Shown: positions 26,819 to 36,610, counted from the stretch's first letter. The stretch is 64,000 nucleotides of DNA from Leifsonia sp. 1010 (GCF_031455295.1 NZ_JAVDSL010000001.1:1798001-1862000); one strand, 5' to 3'. Numbers and translations are program-made. The notes: a model not told the origin generated them from the letters alone.

Positions 26819-27408
26819 GCCGGAACCTGCACGAACGAGACATCGGGCCAGTCGCCCGCAGGGCGCCCTGCGTCCTGCGGCAGGAGGGTGCCACGCCACT
26901 CGTCGAACCGCTCGCCCCGCTGTTCGGCGCCGCCGGGCACGATGCCGTCCCACCGGAAGCCGGCTCGTCGGGCGACGGCGGCGCTGGCGGCGTTCCCGGC
27001 GAGAGCGCGCCACACCAGCTTGCGCAGCGCCAAGCCGTTCGGAGCCGGGGCGAAACCGTAGTCGACGACCAGAGCGGTGGCCTCGGACATGATGCCCTTC
27101 CCGCGGGCCTCCGGCGCCATCCAGTAGCCGATCTCGCCCTGGTGCTCGCGGATATCGCCGATGCTGATCATGCCGAGCAGCACGTCATCGACACGGACCG
27201 CCCACGTGCAGACCCGGCCGCTCGCCCAGCCGTCGGGAACCACGCTCGTCACGAATCCCACGGCGTTCTCACGCGTGTACGGCGACGGCACGGTCGTCCA
27301 GCGAGCGATCGCCGGGTCGGCGCAGACGTCGGCGATCCGGTCGACATCCGCGTGCCCGGGCGTCGACAGCGTCACCCGCGCGCCCGTCAGGACGACCGGC
27401 GCCGGCAT
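26815..27408 (-). CDS. GNAT-family N-acetyltransferase (RimJ/RimL-like)
   Basis: A 197-residue acetyltransferase: VVLTGARVTLSTPGHADVDRI opening, GEIGYWMAPEARGKGIMSEA as the acetyl-CoA binding motif A, and LRKLVWRALAGNAASAAVARRAGF as motif B. RimJ/RimL relatives acetylate ribosomal protein N-termini or small molecules. Its start shares a base with the trpS stop (TGATG) and its end overlaps the HAD gene, so the three are co-transcribed. Confidence 0.88.
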   Translation of the reverse strand: MPAPVVLTGARVTLSTPGHADVDRIADVCADPAIARWTTVPSPYTRENAVGFVTSVVPDGWASGRVCTWAVRVDDVLLGMISIGDIREHQGEIGYWMAPEARGKGIMSEATALVVDYGFAPAPNGLALRKLVWRALAGNAASAAVARRAGFRWDGIVPGGAEQRGERFDEWRGTLLPQDAGRPAGDWPDVSFVQVPA

Positions 27409-28418
27409 CAGCGGGCTCGCCGGAGGAAGCCGATGCGCTCGTACGCCTTCTCGAGGGTGCCCTCCGCGACCTCGCTCGCGCGCTCGGCGTTGACCGCGAG
27501 GATGCGGTCGAGCTCGGCGGGGTCGGCGAGCAGGTCGAGCGCGCGCTGGCGGACGGGAGCGAACTCCTCGACCACCACCTCCACGAGGCCCTTCTTGAAG
27601 TCGCCGTAGCCCTTGCCCTCGTACTCCAGCTCGACGGACTCGATCGATCGGCCGCTGAGCGCGGAGAAGATCGAGAGCAGGTTGGAGATGCCCGGCTTGC
27701 CCTCGCGGTCGAACGAGACGACGCCGTCGGTGTCGGTGACCGCGCGCATGATCTTCTTGCGGGTCACATCCGGCTCGTCGAGCATCCAGATGATGCCGGC
27801 GCCCGACTCGGCGGACTTCGACATCTTCGACTCCGGGTTCTGGAGGTCGTAGATGCGTGCGCTGTCCTTCAGGATCATCGCCTGCGGCACGACGAACGTC
27901 TGGCCGAAGCGGCTGTTGAAGCGCTCGGCCAGGTCGCGCGTCAGCTCGACATGCTGGCGCTGGTCGTCGCCCACAGGCACGATCTCGGTGTCGTAGAGCA
28001 GGATGTCCGCAGCCATCAGCACCGGGTACGCGAAGAGCCCGACCGAGGTCGCGTCGGCGCCCTGCTTCTGCGACTTGTCCTTGAACTGCGTCATCCGCGA
28101 CGCCTCGCCGAAGCCGGTGATCGTGTTCAGCACCCAGGCCAGCTGCGCGTGCGCGGGCACGTGGGACTGCACGTAGAGGGTGGAGGCGGACGGGTCGATC
28201 CCGGCGGCGATGTACTGCGCCGCCGTTCGGCGCGTCTTCTCGCGCAGTTCGGCGGGATCCTGCGCCACCGTGATGGCGTGCAGGTCGACGACGGAGAAGA
28301 ACGCGTCGTGCGTGCTCTGCAGCTCCTTCCACTGCAGGAGGGCGCCGATGTAGTTGCCGAGGTGCAGCGAGTCGGCCGATGGCTGCATGCCGGAGTAGAG
28401 GCGGGGGAGTGTCGTCAT
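27408..28418 (-). CDS. trpS: Tryptophanyl-tRNA synthetase
   Basis: A 336-residue class I synthetase, the normal bacterial length. The HIGH-like motif is [15 protein letters not shown], the tryptophan-site DLHAITV and [15 protein letters not shown] are present, and the KMSKS loop is [10 protein letters not shown]. The ATG at 28418 fits the usual N-terminus LYSGMQPSA. It is followed without a gap by the GNAT and HAD genes. Confidence 0.97.
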   Translation of the reverse strand: MTTLPRLYSGMQPSADSLHLGNYIGALLQWKELQSTHDAFFSVVDLHAITVAQDPAELREKTRRTAAQYIAAGIDPSASTLYVQSHVPAHAQLAWVLNTITGFGEASRMTQFKDKSQKQGADATSVGLFAYPVLMAADILLYDTEIVPVGDDQRQHVELTRDLAERFNSRFGQTFVVPQAMILKDSARIYDLQNPESKMSKSAESGAGIIWMLDEPDVTRKKIMRAVTDTDGVVSFDREGKPGISNLLSIFSALSGRSIESVELEYEGKGYGDFKKGLVEVVVEEFAPVRQRALDLLADPAELDRILAVNAERASEVAEGTLEKAYERIGFLRRAR

Positions 28419-28462
28419 GGTTCTGCTTTCGAAATCTGGAGGGATGCGGAGGCTTCGGGCCG

Positions 28463-29299
28463 TCAGAGCGCGTAGTCGACGACCACAGGCGTGTGGTCCG
28501 ACCATCGCTCGTCGTAGGCGGCCGCACGGTCGACCGACCAGCCCGTGACCCGCTCCGCGAGTGCGGGGGTCGCCAGCTGGTAGTCGATGCGCCATCCGGT
28601 GTCGTTGTCGAACGCCTTGCCGCGCCACGACCACCATGTGTAGGGCCCCTCGACCTCGCCCGCGTGCTTGCGGACGATGTCGACCCAGCCGAGACCGGCG
28701 CCGGCGTTGTACGCCGGGTCTCCTTCGGCGCCGAGGATGCGGTCGAAGTACTCGCGCTCCTCCGGCAGGAAGCCGGCGCGCCTGACGTTGCCCTTCCAGT
28801 TGCGGATGTCGAGCGTGCGGTGACCGACGTTGAGGTCGCCCATCACGACCGCGAGCTCGTTGTGCTTCTGCAGCTCGGGGAGCCGCGCCTCCATCGCGTC
28901 GAGGAAGCGGTACTTCTCGGTCTGCTTCTCTGTGCCCGCCTCGCCCGAGTGGACATAGGCGCTGACCACGGTGATCACCGTGCCGCCGACCTCGTAGTCG
29001 GCCTCCAGCCACCGGCCCGCGCTGTCGAATTCGCTGGGGCCGAGCTCTACCCGGTGGATGGATGCGCGGTGCCTGCTCGCGATCGCGACGCCCGCGCGGC
29101 CCTTGGCGGTGGCGGGGTCGTGGACGATGTCCCACTCGTCGCCGAGGAGCTCCTGGAGGTCTTCGGACGAGGCCCGGACCTCCTGGATGGCGAGGACGTC
29201 GACGTCGCGCCCATCGAGCCAGGCGCCCATGCCCTTGCGGAAGGCGGCGCGGATGCCGTTGGCGTTGATCGTGGCGATGCGCAAGCGACTCGAGGGCAT
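28463..29299 (-). CDS. xthA: Exodeoxyribonuclease III / AP endonuclease
   Basis: A 278-residue exonuclease III family protein used in base excision repair. Catalytic motifs are [17 protein letters not shown] (metal glutamate), [12 protein letters not shown] (active-site Asp/Asn) and WRIDYQL with the terminal [10 protein letters not shown] (catalytic His). It starts 6 nt after TAGGCT and is likely leaderless. It lies 44 bp upstream of trpS in the same direction. Confidence 0.94.
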   Translation of the reverse strand: MPSSRLRIATINANGIRAAFRKGMGAWLDGRDVDVLAIQEVRASSEDLQELLGDEWDIVHDPATAKGRAGVAIASRHRASIHRVELGPSEFDSAGRWLEADYEVGGTVITVVSAYVHSGEAGTEKQTEKYRFLDAMEARLPELQKHNELAVVMGDLNVGHRTLDIRNWKGNVRRAGFLPEEREYFDRILGAEGDPAYNAGAGLGWVDIVRKHAGEVEGPYTWWSWRGKAFDNDTGWRIDYQLATPALAERVTGWSVDRAAAYDERWSDHTPVVVDYAL

Positions 29300-29305
29300 G
29301 CTTCC

Positions 29306-29311
29306 AGCCTA
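29306..29311 (-). promoter_or_regulatory. -10 box of xthA, leaderless type
   Basis: TAGGCT on the minus strand, 6 nt before the ATG at 29299; no Shine-Dalgarno lies between them. Confidence 0.55.
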
Positions 29312-29332
29312 CCGGGGGCGGCCGACACCGGT

Positions 29333-30562
29333 TCAGCCGACCGGTTGTCCGTCGAGGAGGTCGTTCAGCCGCTGCTCCGCGCGGGCGACGCGACGCTGCG
29401 CGGGAAGCCGGGAGAACCAGCGCGCCGTCGCTAGATCGTCCTGCGCCTGCGCCAGCTCCGAGCGGGCGACGAGCACGCGCGCCTCGTGCTCGGCCGCCGC
29501 ACGCTCCGCGGCCGCCTCCTCCGGCGTGACGGCGCGCGGCGAGAGACCGCTGTCGAACATCCCGATCGCGATCCACGACGCCGACAGCAGGATGACGCGC
29601 GAGATGAGGTTGAACCACAGCAGGAGACCGATGAAGACGGCGAAGGTCGCCAGCAGCGGGTTCTTGTACGCGCCGCGGAGCAGCAGACCGCCCAGGGCGC
29701 TCAAGCCGGCGAGCACGAGTGCGCCCAGCAGCGCGCCGAAGAAGAGATTGCGCCAGGGGATCGCCACCCGGGACATGACGCGGAACATCGCGCCGAGGGT
29801 CACGATGTTGAGCGCGACCGACACCACCAGGCCCGAGAACCGCGCGACGGCGTTGGTCCAGAAGGAGTCGGCCGACAGCCCGGCGAGGTCGAGAAGGAGC
29901 GTCAGGGCCTGGGTGCTGATGATGGTGAGCAGCGCCGACAGCACGAACAGCACGCCGAAGATGAGCGCCAGCCCCAGGTCGCGCACCTTCTGGAGCACGT
30001 AACTCGTGGTGTCGCGGCTGAGACGGAACACCGCCCGGACCGCCTGTCGCGTGTAGTAGAGCCAGCCGATCGCGGTCCAGATCAGGCCGATGGCGGCGAT
30101 CACGCCCGTCCAGCCGAAGGAGGAGGCGTTGCGCAGCTGCTCCTGCGGGATGACCCCGACCGTTGCGCTCGTCTCGATCAGCCCGGGAACCGTCCGGTTG
30201 ATCAGGGCCACGAGCGCGTCGAACACCGCCTCGTTGCCGGCGAGCCAGTAGCTCGCGACGGAGAACCCCACCCACACGGCGGCGAACACGGCGAACAGCG
30301 ACTGGTAGCCCATCCCGGCGGCGCGCAGATTGCCATCCGAATACGAGTAGTTGATGTACACGCGGTACGGGCGCAAAGCCTTGACCCACTTCGCCCAGAC
30401 GGAGACGCGCGCCACGGGCCGCTCGAACCGGCGCACCAGGGGGTCGGCACGCTCCACCAGGCGCTCTCGCAGCGACTCGTCGGCCTCCGGCTCCACGTTG
30501 CCCGCGGCGCGCTGGAGGTCCGGCTCCGGTGGAGACGGCTCGCCTCGGGACTTCTTGGCCAC
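29333..30562 (-). CDS. YihY/BrkB-family inner membrane protein
   Basis: A 409-residue membrane protein of the YihY (BrkB) family. About 75 charged N-terminal residues are followed by [20 protein letters not shown] and five or six further helices, including the diagnostic [22 protein letters not shown] charged, coiled C-terminus of ~80 residues is Ala/Glu/Arg-rich. The family was once annotated as RNase BN in error, and its role is unsettled. The start is a GTG 6 nt after TATCCT. Confidence 0.88.
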   Translation of the reverse strand: MAKKSRGEPSPPEPDLQRAAGNVEPEADESLRERLVERADPLVRRFERPVARVSVWAKWVKALRPYRVYINYSYSDGNLRAAGMGYQSLFAVFAAVWVGFSVASYWLAGNEAVFDALVALINRTVPGLIETSATVGVIPQEQLRNASSFGWTGVIAAIGLIWTAIGWLYYTRQAVRAVFRLSRDTTSYVLQKVRDLGLALIFGVLFVLSALLTIISTQALTLLLDLAGLSADSFWTNAVARFSGLVVSVALNIVTLGAMFRVMSRVAIPWRNLFFGALLGALVLAGLSALGGLLLRGAYKNPLLATFAVFIGLLLWFNLISRVILLSASWIAIGMFDSGLSPRAVTPEEAAAERAAAEHEARVLVARSELAQAQDDLATARWFSRLPAQRRVARAEQRLNDLLDGQPVG

Positions 30563-30568
30563 GCCGTC

Positions 30569-30593
30569 AGGATAGCGAGCGGCCGTGCCGCTC
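30569..30593 (-). promoter_or_regulatory. Promoter of the YihY gene with upstream palindrome
   Basis: TATCCT (30574-30569, minus strand) lies 6 nt before the GTG start. Just upstream, GAGCGG-N5-CCGCTC (30577-30593) is a perfect palindrome. It could be an operator in the spacer or the terminator of the preceding gene; the sequence does not decide. Confidence 0.45.
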
Positions 30594-30657
30594 GGAGATG
30601 CACGACGGCAGACGAGCGAGAGGGTCCAAGGCCGGGAGAGGGCGGTTACCGGCCCGC

Positions 30658-31002
30658 TCAGGTGGCCAAGGAGGGGTCGGCCACGCTCGCAGCGATGCCG
30701 ATAGCGATGACCACCGCATACAGGAGACCAATGAGGAGGCCCAGCGCGAGGAAGCAGTAGCCGACGATCACGCCGGCCAGTGCGAGTCCGCGGCCGTTCT
30801 CGCCGGTGCGTTTGATCTGGCCGAAAGCGATGTGCCCGCAGATCACAGCGGCGATAGGAAACACGAATGCCGTGACGAGCGAGACGACCGCCAGGACGTT
30901 GGTCCCCGCCGGTGCGGCGCCATAGGTGTACGGCGGATGTGGCGGGTGAACCGGCCGCGGCGGCTGCTGGGCCTGCTGTCGGTGCTGATCGACAGTGCTC
31001 AT
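30658..31002 (-). CDS. DUF4190-type small membrane protein
   Basis: A 114-residue protein. The first 33 residues are Pro/Gln/His-rich and disordered. Two hydrophobic segments follow (VLAVVSLVTAFVFPIAAVI and LALAGVIVGYCFLALGLLIG) around HIAFGQIKRTGENGRGLA, the DUF4190 pattern. AGGAG lies 6 nt before the ATG. It follows the next gene by 8 bp and shares its transcript. No function is known. Confidence 0.82.
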   Translation of the reverse strand: MSTVDQHRQQAQQPPRPVHPPHPPYTYGAAPAGTNVLAVVSLVTAFVFPIAAVICGHIAFGQIKRTGENGRGLALAGVIVGYCFLALGLLIGLLYAVVIAIGIAASVADPSLAT

Positions 31003-31010
31003 GGTGTCTC

Positions 31011-31391
31011 CTAACGGGCGACGCTGACGGCGAGGACGCCGGCGCGCTGTAGTGCCGAGTGGATGGCGTTCGCCGTTTCCTGGAACGCCCTGTTGACCTT
31101 GGCCGCTCCGACAGCGCCGCCCTTGAGCGCCCCCGCCGTCATGTCGCGGTTCAGGCGTGCCACCAGGTGGCTCTCTGCGTCCACCATCAACTCGACAAGG
31201 AACGTCACCTGAAACTTGCTGCCGGCCAGCGCGCCAAGCAGCAAGGTCATCCCGATGCTCCCGCGCTTCGCGAGAAGTCCGCCTTTCGGCGTGGCTGAGA
31301 CGGAGAATCCCTGAGCTTCCAGGGCGGAGGCGACCAGACGTCGTCCAGCGTCGTGGTCACCCAGCAGGATGAAGTCGTGTGCAGCGGGCAT
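31011..31391 (-). CDS. Hypothetical protein of unknown function
   Basis: A 126-residue protein with an alpha/beta look: FILLGDHDAGRRLVASALEAQGFSV, then GLLAKRGSIGMTLLLGALAG, FLVELMVDAE and a C-terminal helical NRAFQETANAIHSALQ. No signal peptide is clear; one hydrophobic segment (TLLLGALAG) is short. I do not recognise the family. The ATG at 31391 has GGAAG upstream; a GTG some 18 codons earlier is possible. It forms a two-gene unit with the DUF4190 gene. Confidence 0.65.
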   Translation of the reverse strand: MPAAHDFILLGDHDAGRRLVASALEAQGFSVSATPKGGLLAKRGSIGMTLLLGALAGSKFQVTFLVELMVDAESHLVARLNRDMTAGALKGGAVGAAKVNRAFQETANAIHSALQRAGVLAVSVAR

Positions 31392-31476
31392 GGTCTTCCA
31401 TTCGGGTAGGGTGCGCCAAGGGTCGGCCTCGGCAGTCGTCACTACATATAGACGGCAAAGCACCCCGGATATGACG

Positions 31477-31508
31477 CGAGCCCCGGACGCAAGTGCGCTC
31501 GGGGCTCG
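31477..31508 (-). terminator. Hairpin after sdhB
   Basis: CGAGCCCCG (31477-31485) pairs with CGGGGCTCG (31500-31508), a 9-bp GC-rich stem beginning 21 bp after the sdhB stop. There is no T-tract, as is common in this group. Confidence 0.6.
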
Positions 31509-31528
31509 GAGTCGGGATGGGTGGCGGT

Positions 31529-32290
31529 CTACGGACGGCCGCGCATGATCGCCTGCTTCACCTCGGCGATCGCCTGCGTGACCTGGATGCCGCGCGGGCA
31601 GGCGTCGGTGCAGTTGAAGGTCGTGCGGCAGCGCCACACGCCCTCCTTGTCGTTGAGGATGTCGAGGCGCACCTGCGAGTTGTCGTCGCGCGAGTCGAAG
31701 ATGAAGCGGTGCGCGTTGACGATGGCGGCCGGGCCGAAGTACTGGCCGTCGGTCCAGAACACCGGGCAGGACGACGTGCACGCGGCGCAGAGGATGCACT
31801 TCGTGGTGTCGTCGAAGCGAGCGCGGTCGGCCACCGACTGGACGCGCTCCTTGCCCTTCTCCGGCTTGGAGTTCGCGACGAGGAACGGCTGCACCTCGCG
31901 GTACGACTCGAAGAAGGGCTCCATGTCGACGATGAGGTCCTTCTCGAGCGGCAGGCCCTTGATCGCCTCGACGTAGATCGGCTTCGAGATGTCGAGGTCC
32001 TTAATCAGCGTCTTGCAGGCGAGGCGGTTGCGGCCGTTGATGCGCATGGCGTCCGATCCGCAGATGCCGTGCGCGCACGAGCGGCGGAAGGTCAGCGAGC
32101 CGTCCTGCTCCCACTTGATCTTGTGGAGGGCGTCGAGGATGCGGTCGGTCGGGTACAGCTCGACGTCGAAGTCCTGCCAGCGCGGTTCCGTGTCCACGTC
32201 CGGGTCGAAGCGGCGGATGATGAGCGTGACGGTGAACGACTCGACCGGGGCCTCGGGGGCCGGGGGAGTCTCGAGCACGGCGTTCGACAT
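31529..32290 (-). CDS. sdhB: Succinate dehydrogenase iron-sulfur subunit
   Basis: A 253-residue iron-sulfur subunit of complex II. The 2Fe-2S cluster ligands lie in RRSCAHGICGSDAM with CKTL, and the 4Fe-4S and 3Fe-4S clusters in CILCAACTSSCPVFW and CRTTFNCTDACPRGI. It passes electrons from SdhA to quinone. The start overlaps the sdhA stop. It is last in sdhCDAB. Confidence 0.97.
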   Translation of the reverse strand: MSNAVLETPPAPEAPVESFTVTLIIRRFDPDVDTEPRWQDFDVELYPTDRILDALHKIKWEQDGSLTFRRSCAHGICGSDAMRINGRNRLACKTLIKDLDISKPIYVEAIKGLPLEKDLIVDMEPFFESYREVQPFLVANSKPEKGKERVQSVADRARFDDTTKCILCAACTSSCPVFWTDGQYFGPAAIVNAHRFIFDSRDDNSQVRLDILNDKEGVWRCRTTFNCTDACPRGIQVTQAIAEVKQAIMRGRP

Positions 32291-34092
32291 CAGTACTTCC
32301 TCTCCATCGGCTGGTAGCGGGTCACCACGACGGGCTTCCAGTCGAGCGTGATGTGGTCTGCGGCGTCCGACGAGTGCGGGTCGCCGGTGAGATAGGCCAT
32401 GGTGTGCTTCATGTAGTTCTCGTCGTCGCGCTTCGGGAAGTCGTCGCGCATGTGGCCTCCACGCGACTCCTTGCGGTTGCGCGCGGAGTAGACGACGACC
32501 TCGGCGAGGTCGAGCAGGAAGCCGAGCTCGACGGCCTCCAGCAGGTCGGTGTTGTAGCGCTTGCCCTTGTCCTGCACCTGTACGTTGCGGTAGCGGTCGC
32601 GCAGCTCATGGATGGTCTGCGTGACCTGGGCGAGCGACTCGTCGGTGCGGAACACCTGGGCGTTCCGGTCCATCTCGTCCTGCAGCTCCTTGCGGATGGC
32701 GGCGATGCGCTCCGTGCCGGTCGAAGTACGCAGTTCGTCGATCATGCGGCGGACGGCGCCGGCCGGGTCCTCCGGCAGCGGGACGGCCTCGGCGGTCTTG
32801 ACGTACTCCACCGCGTTGTTGCCCGCTCGCTTGCCGAAGACGTTGATGTCGAGCAGCGAGTTGGTGCCCAGACGGTTCGAGCCGTGCACGGACACGCAGG
32901 CGCACTCGCCTGCGGCGTAGAGGCCCGGGACGACGGTGGTGTTGTCGCGCAGCACCTCGGCGGCGGTGTTCGTCGGGATGCCGCCCATGGCGTAGTGCGC
33001 GGTCGGCATCACGGGAACGGGCTCGACCACCGGGTCGACGCCGAGGTAGGTGCGGGCGAACTCGGTGATGTCGGGGAGCTTCGTCTCCAGCACCTCGGCG
33101 CCCAGGTGCGTGCAGTCGAGCAGCACGTAGTCCTTGTGCGGACCGGCGCCGCGTCCCTCAGCGACCTCCTGGACCATGCAGCGGGCGACGATGTCGCGCG
33201 GCGCGAGGTCCTTGATCGTGGGGGCGTAGCGCTCCATGAACCGCTCGCCGGAGGCGTTGCGGAGGATGGCGCCCTCGCCTCGGGCGCCCTCGGTGAGGAG
33301 GATGCCGAGGCCGGCGAGGCCGGTCGGGTGGAACTGGAAGAACTCCATGTCCTCCAGCGGCAGGCCCTTGCGCCAGATGATGCCGACGCCGTCGCCGGTG
33401 AGGGTGTGGGCGTTGGAGGTGGTCTTGTAGATCTTGCCGAAGCCGCCGGTGGCGAAGATGATCGCCTTCGAGTGGAAGACGTGCAGCTCACCGGTCGACA
33501 GCTCGTAGGCGACGACGCCGGCCGGCTGGGGCACCCCGTCGACCTCGTTCATGATCACGTCGAGCACGTAGAACTCGTTGAAGAAGTTGATGCCGAGCTT
33601 GACGCAGTTCTGGAACAGCGTCTGCAGGATCATGTGCCCGGTGCGGTCGGCGGCGTAGCACGCCCGGCGGACCGGAGCCTTGCCGTGATCGCGGGTGTGG
33701 CCGCCGAAGCGGCGCTGGTCGATCTTGCCCTCGGGGGTCCGGTTGAACGGCAGGCCCATGTTCTCGAGGTCGATGACCGCGTCGATGGCCTCCTTGGCGA
33801 GGATCTCCGCCGCGTCCTGGTCGACGAGGTAGTCGCCGCCCTTGACGGTGTCGAAGGTGTGCCACTCCCAGCTGTCCTCCTCGACGTTCGCCAGGGCTGC
33901 GGCCATGCCGCCCTGCGCCGCACCCGTGTGGGAGCGCGTCGGGTAGAGCTTCGAGATCACGGCGGTGCGGGCGTGGGGCCCCGCCTCGATCGCCGCGCGC
34001 ATCCCGGCGCCGCCGGCGCCGACGATGACGATGTCGAACTCGTGGTAGTGGACGCCGTCGATGACGGTGGATTCAGTAGCTTCTGTTGTCAC
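32290..34092 (-). CDS. sdhA: Succinate dehydrogenase flavoprotein subunit
   Basis: A 600-residue flavoprotein. FAD loop [17 protein letters not shown], the covalent-flavin histidine in [36 protein letters not shown] and [21 protein letters not shown] are present. It oxidises succinate to fumarate at the membrane. It follows sdhD by 40 bp and shares bases with sdhB, so the operon is tight. Confidence 0.97.
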   Translation of the reverse strand: MTTEATESTVIDGVHYHEFDIVIVGAGGAGMRAAIEAGPHARTAVISKLYPTRSHTGAAQGGMAAALANVEEDSWEWHTFDTVKGGDYLVDQDAAEILAKEAIDAVIDLENMGLPFNRTPEGKIDQRRFGGHTRDHGKAPVRRACYAADRTGHMILQTLFQNCVKLGINFFNEFYVLDVIMNEVDGVPQPAGVVAYELSTGELHVFHSKAIIFATGGFGKIYKTTSNAHTLTGDGVGIIWRKGLPLEDMEFFQFHPTGLAGLGILLTEGARGEGAILRNASGERFMERYAPTIKDLAPRDIVARCMVQEVAEGRGAGPHKDYVLLDCTHLGAEVLETKLPDITEFARTYLGVDPVVEPVPVMPTAHYAMGGIPTNTAAEVLRDNTTVVPGLYAAGECACVSVHGSNRLGTNSLLDINVFGKRAGNNAVEYVKTAEAVPLPEDPAGAVRRMIDELRTSTGTERIAAIRKELQDEMDRNAQVFRTDESLAQVTQTIHELRDRYRNVQVQDKGKRYNTDLLEAVELGFLLDLAEVVVYSARNRKESRGGHMRDDFPKRDDENYMKHTMAYLTGDPHSSDAADHITLDWKPVVVTRYQPMERKY

Positions 34093-34132
34093 AGGGTTTC
34101 CGTGTCGATTCGTCGCTGGTCGGGAGGCGGGG

Positions 34133-34576
34133 TCAGCGAGCCGGGCAGAAGGACGGCAGGTCGGCGGCAGCGGCGCCGGCCGGGCACGGGTCGAACGTGA
34201 AGATCACGAGCGTTCCGAGCACGATCAGCACGACGACCGCGGCGAGGACGGCCCACTTCAGGATGCGGTTCACGACCCGGTTGTACGCGTAGTCGTTGAC
34301 GAGCGTCCGCATCCCGTTGCCGCCGTGGATCATGGCGAGCCACAGCATCAGGAGGTCCCAGACCTGCCAGAAGAGCGTCGCGTACTTGCCGGCGACGAAG
34401 GCGAAGTCGATCTGCTTGACGCCGTCGCCGAGGACGAGGTTGATCAGCAGGTGGCCGAAGATGAGGATCACGAGCAGGACGCCCGAGAACCGCATGTAGA
34501 TCCAGCCCCACTTCTCCCAATTCTTGCCGCGGGAGGATCGGGCTGCGGGGGTGCGCGGCGCCTCGATGGTCGTCAC
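34133..34576 (-). CDS. sdhD: Succinate dehydrogenase hydrophobic membrane anchor
   Basis: A 147-residue anchor with three membrane helices: [44 protein letters not shown] and [19 protein letters not shown]. The histidine in ILIFGHLL or in AMIHGGNG is a likely heme ligand. A C-terminal tail with two cysteines follows the last helix. It lies one base after sdhC. Confidence 0.92.
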   Translation of the reverse strand: MTTIEAPRTPAARSSRGKNWEKWGWIYMRFSGVLLVILIFGHLLINLVLGDGVKQIDFAFVAGKYATLFWQVWDLLMLWLAMIHGGNGMRTLVNDYAYNRVVNRILKWAVLAAVVVLIVLGTLVIFTFDPCPAGAAAADLPSFCPAR

Positions 34577-34577
34577 G

Positions 34578-34994
34578 TCAGTTCACCTCCGAGAAGATGT
34601 GGACGAGCTGGACGGGCACGAAGCCGGCCATCAGGATCACCCAGAGCGCGATGACGATCCAGAACATGACCTTCTGGTACTTGACGCCCTTGCTCCAGAA
34701 GTCGATCAGGATGATGCGGATGCCGTTGAAGGCGTGGAACACGATGGCCGCGACGAGGGCGATCTCGCCGAGTCCCATGATCGGGTTCTTGTAGGTGCCG
34801 ATCACCGCGTTATAGGCCTCGGGGCTCACGCGGATGAGCGACGTGTCCAGGATGTGGACGAGAAGGAAGAAGAAGATGGCGACGCCGGTGATGCGGTGGA
34901 GGACCCACGACCACATCCCCTCACGGCCACGGTACAGAGTTCCGCCGGGCCGGGTCTTGGCCGGCTGCAGGGTCCCTGTCGCTTGGTCTGACAC
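34578..34994 (-). CDS. sdhC: Succinate dehydrogenase cytochrome b556 subunit
   Basis: A 138-residue anchor. YRGREGMWSWVLHRITGVAIFFFLLVHI is the typical first helix with heme-region histidines, followed by GLGEIALVAAIVFHAFNGIR and a third helix. The GTG at 34994 is chosen since GGAGGG lies ~8 nt upstream and longer forms have an atypical N-terminus. It is the first gene of sdhCDAB; the promoter lies in the divergent region with the small gene at 35156. Confidence 0.93.
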   Translation of the reverse strand: MSDQATGTLQPAKTRPGGTLYRGREGMWSWVLHRITGVAIFFFLLVHILDTSLIRVSPEAYNAVIGTYKNPIMGLGEIALVAAIVFHAFNGIRIILIDFWSKGVKYQKVMFWIVIALWVILMAGFVPVQLVHIFSEVN

Positions 34995-35047
34995 GGACAA
35001 CCCTCCCTGGTTGCTGATCGCTGATGCGGCGCGGTGAGCGCAGCGCC

Positions 35048-35053
35048 AGTCTA
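35048..35053 (-). promoter_or_regulatory. Candidate -10 box of sdhCDAB
   Basis: TAGACT on the minus strand, about 54 bp upstream of the sdhC start. No good -35 is visible. The 20-bp palindrome centre lies about 60 bp upstream of the implied start. Confidence 0.4.
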
Positions 35054-35092
35054 TGCCGGGTGGGGTCCAGCCGCCTCTTAGGGTGACCTCAG

Positions 35093-35112
35093 TTATCTCG
35101 ATGTCGAGATAA
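35093..35112. promoter_or_regulatory. Perfect 20-bp palindrome in the sdhC / 35156 divergent region
   Basis: TTATCTCGA-TG-TCGAGATAA has 9-bp perfect arms. Its form resembles MarR-family boxes such as the MhqR box TATCTCGAATTCGAGATA of Bacillus. No MarR gene lies in this window, so the regulator would act from elsewhere. Confidence 0.7.
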
Positions 35113-35142
35113 CCCGCCCTGTACGCCGGGATCGGCCGGGCG

Positions 35143-35148
35143 TACCGT
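35143..35148 (+). promoter_or_regulatory. -10 box of the small gene at 35156, leaderless type
   Basis: TACCGT lies 7 nt before the ATG at 35156, with no ribosome site. The 20-bp palindrome is centred about 53 bp upstream of the start. Confidence 0.5.
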
Positions 35149-35155
35149 CCACGCC

Positions 35156-35380
35156 ATGACACAGGACGAACCGATCATGCAGGGAAGCACCGACGCGACG
35201 GACGAGAGCAAGGTCGCCGGCATCGTCGAGCAGGTCCGGGCGGACATGCAGTTGCGGGGCTCCGAGGACAGCGAGCGGCTGCTGAAGCAGCGTCTCGACG
35301 AGACGGGCATCCAGCTTCCGCAGGAGGAGATCTCGCGGCTGGTCGCCGAGATCCAGAACGGCCCGTCGGTCGTCGACTGA
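35156..35380 (+). CDS. Small hypothetical protein, 74 residues
   Basis: A soluble, acidic, helical small protein with no membrane segment: KVAGIVEQVRADMQLRG, ERLLKQRLDETGIQLP and EEISRLVAEIQNG. I do not recognise it. Start 35156 is chosen from the TACCGT-N7-ATG arrangement; an ATG at 35177 is the alternative. It is divergent from sdhCDAB and convergent with manC, so it is a separate unit. Its promoter has the MhqR-like palindrome, which suggests a stress-linked role, but this is inference. Confidence 0.6.
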   Translation: MTQDEPIMQGSTDATDESKVAGIVEQVRADMQLRGSEDSERLLKQRLDETGIQLPQEEISRLVAEIQNGPSVVD

Positions 35381-35396
35381 CCGACCGGCCGACCGG

Positions 35397-36536
35397 CTAG
35401 AGCACGTCGGTGGAACCGGTGATCTTCAGCGCGTCCACCACCGACTTCACCCGCTGGGCGTTCTCGCTGGTGGTGACGAGCAGTGCGTCCGGGGTGTCGA
35501 CGACGACGATGTCCTTGACGCCGATCAGGCTGATCACCCGCTTGCTCTGACTCACGACGATTCCGCTCGACGAATCGGAGAGCACCCGGGCGTTCTCGCC
35601 GAGGATGGCGAGGTCCGACTTGCGGCCCCCGGAGTTGAGCTTCGCGAGCGAGGCGAAGTCGCCCACGTCGTCCCAGTCGAAGTAGCCGGGGATGACGGCA
35701 AGTCTGCCTGCGGCGGCCGCGGGCTCCGCGACCGTGTAGTCGATGGCGATCTTCTCGAGCTCGGGCCAGATCCGGTCGACGGCCGGGCCGCGGGTCGCGG
35801 GGTCGTCCCAGGCCTCCGCCAGCTCCAGGAGCCCGGCGAGCAGCTTCGGCTTGTTGCGGCCGATCTCCTCCAGGAGCTTGTCGGCGCGCGAGATGAACAT
35901 GCTCGCGTTCCACAGGTACGAGCCGTTCGCCAGGTAGCGCTCGGCGGTCTGCAGGTCGGGCTTCTCCTTGAAGGAGTCGACCGCCAGCGCGCTCGGGGCG
36001 CCGGCGATCTCGAGGCGCTCGCCGTAGTGGATGTAGCCGAACCCGACGGCGGGCTCCGTCGGCTGGATGCCGATGGTCGTGATGTAGCCCGCGCGCGCAG
36101 AGGCGGCCGCCTCGCGCACCGCCGACTGGAAGAGCGGCAGGTTGTTGATCACGTGGTCCGCGGCGAACGAGCCGATGATCACGCCGGGCTCCCGGCGCTC
36201 CAGGATGGCGGCGGCGAGGCCGATGGCCGCGGTGGAGTCGCGCGGCTCGGACTCCAGCACGACGTTCGGGTCGGTGAGCGACGGCAGCTGCTGCTCGACG
36301 GCGGCGCGGTGGGCGCGGCCGGTGACGACCATGATGCGCTGTTCGCCCGAGAGAGGAGCGAGGCGGTCCCAGGTGTCGCGCAGGAGCGTCTGGCCCGAGC
36401 CGGTCAGATCGTGCAGGAACTTCGGGGCGTCGGCGCGTGACAGGGGCCACAGCCGCGAACCGATGCCGCCGGCCGGGATCACGCTGTAGAAGCGCTCGAT
36501 GGGCGGGCCCTGTGTGATCCTGCGCTTCTGAGTCAT
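35397..36536 (-). CDS. manC: Mannose-1-phosphate guanylyltransferase
   Basis: A 379-residue nucleotidyltransferase. It makes GDP-mannose from mannose-1-phosphate and GTP. The signature PAGGIGSRLWPLSR is followed by FLHDLTG, SFAADHVI, FKEKPD and WNASMFI, with the C-terminal beta-helix fragment ending at residue 379 and no isomerase domain. The ATG at 36536 is 6 nt after TATCCT, likely leaderless. It is divergent from a GT4 mannosyltransferase that can use its product. Confidence 0.93.
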   Translation of the reverse strand: MTQKRRITQGPPIERFYSVIPAGGIGSRLWPLSRADAPKFLHDLTGSGQTLLRDTWDRLAPLSGEQRIMVVTGRAHRAAVEQQLPSLTDPNVVLESEPRDSTAAIGLAAAILERREPGVIIGSFAADHVINNLPLFQSAVREAAASARAGYITTIGIQPTEPAVGFGYIHYGERLEIAGAPSALAVDSFKEKPDLQTAERYLANGSYLWNASMFISRADKLLEEIGRNKPKLLAGLLELAEAWDDPATRGPAVDRIWPELEKIAIDYTVAEPAAAAGRLAVIPGYFDWDDVGDFASLAKLNSGGRKSDLAILGENARVLSDSSSGIVVSQSKRVISLIGVKDIVVVDTPDALLVTTSENAQRVKSVVDALKITGSTDVL

Positions 36537-36542
36537 GCCGAA

Positions 36543-36548
36543 AGGATA
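36543..36548 (-). promoter_or_regulatory. -10 box of manC, leaderless type
   Basis: TATCCT on the minus strand, 6 nt before the ATG at 36536. Confidence 0.55.
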
Positions 36549-36598
36549 GCGAGCGTCGCCGGACACCGGCTGTTCACGGTGACGACACCGGCGCCGCC

Positions 36599-36604
36599 TA
36601 GCGT
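36599..36604 (+). promoter_or_regulatory. -10 box of the GT4 gene, leaderless type
   Basis: TAGCGT, 6 nt before the ATG at 36611. Both divergent genes here start 6 nt after their -10 box within 75 bp. Confidence 0.55.
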
Positions 36605-36610
36605 TGCGGC

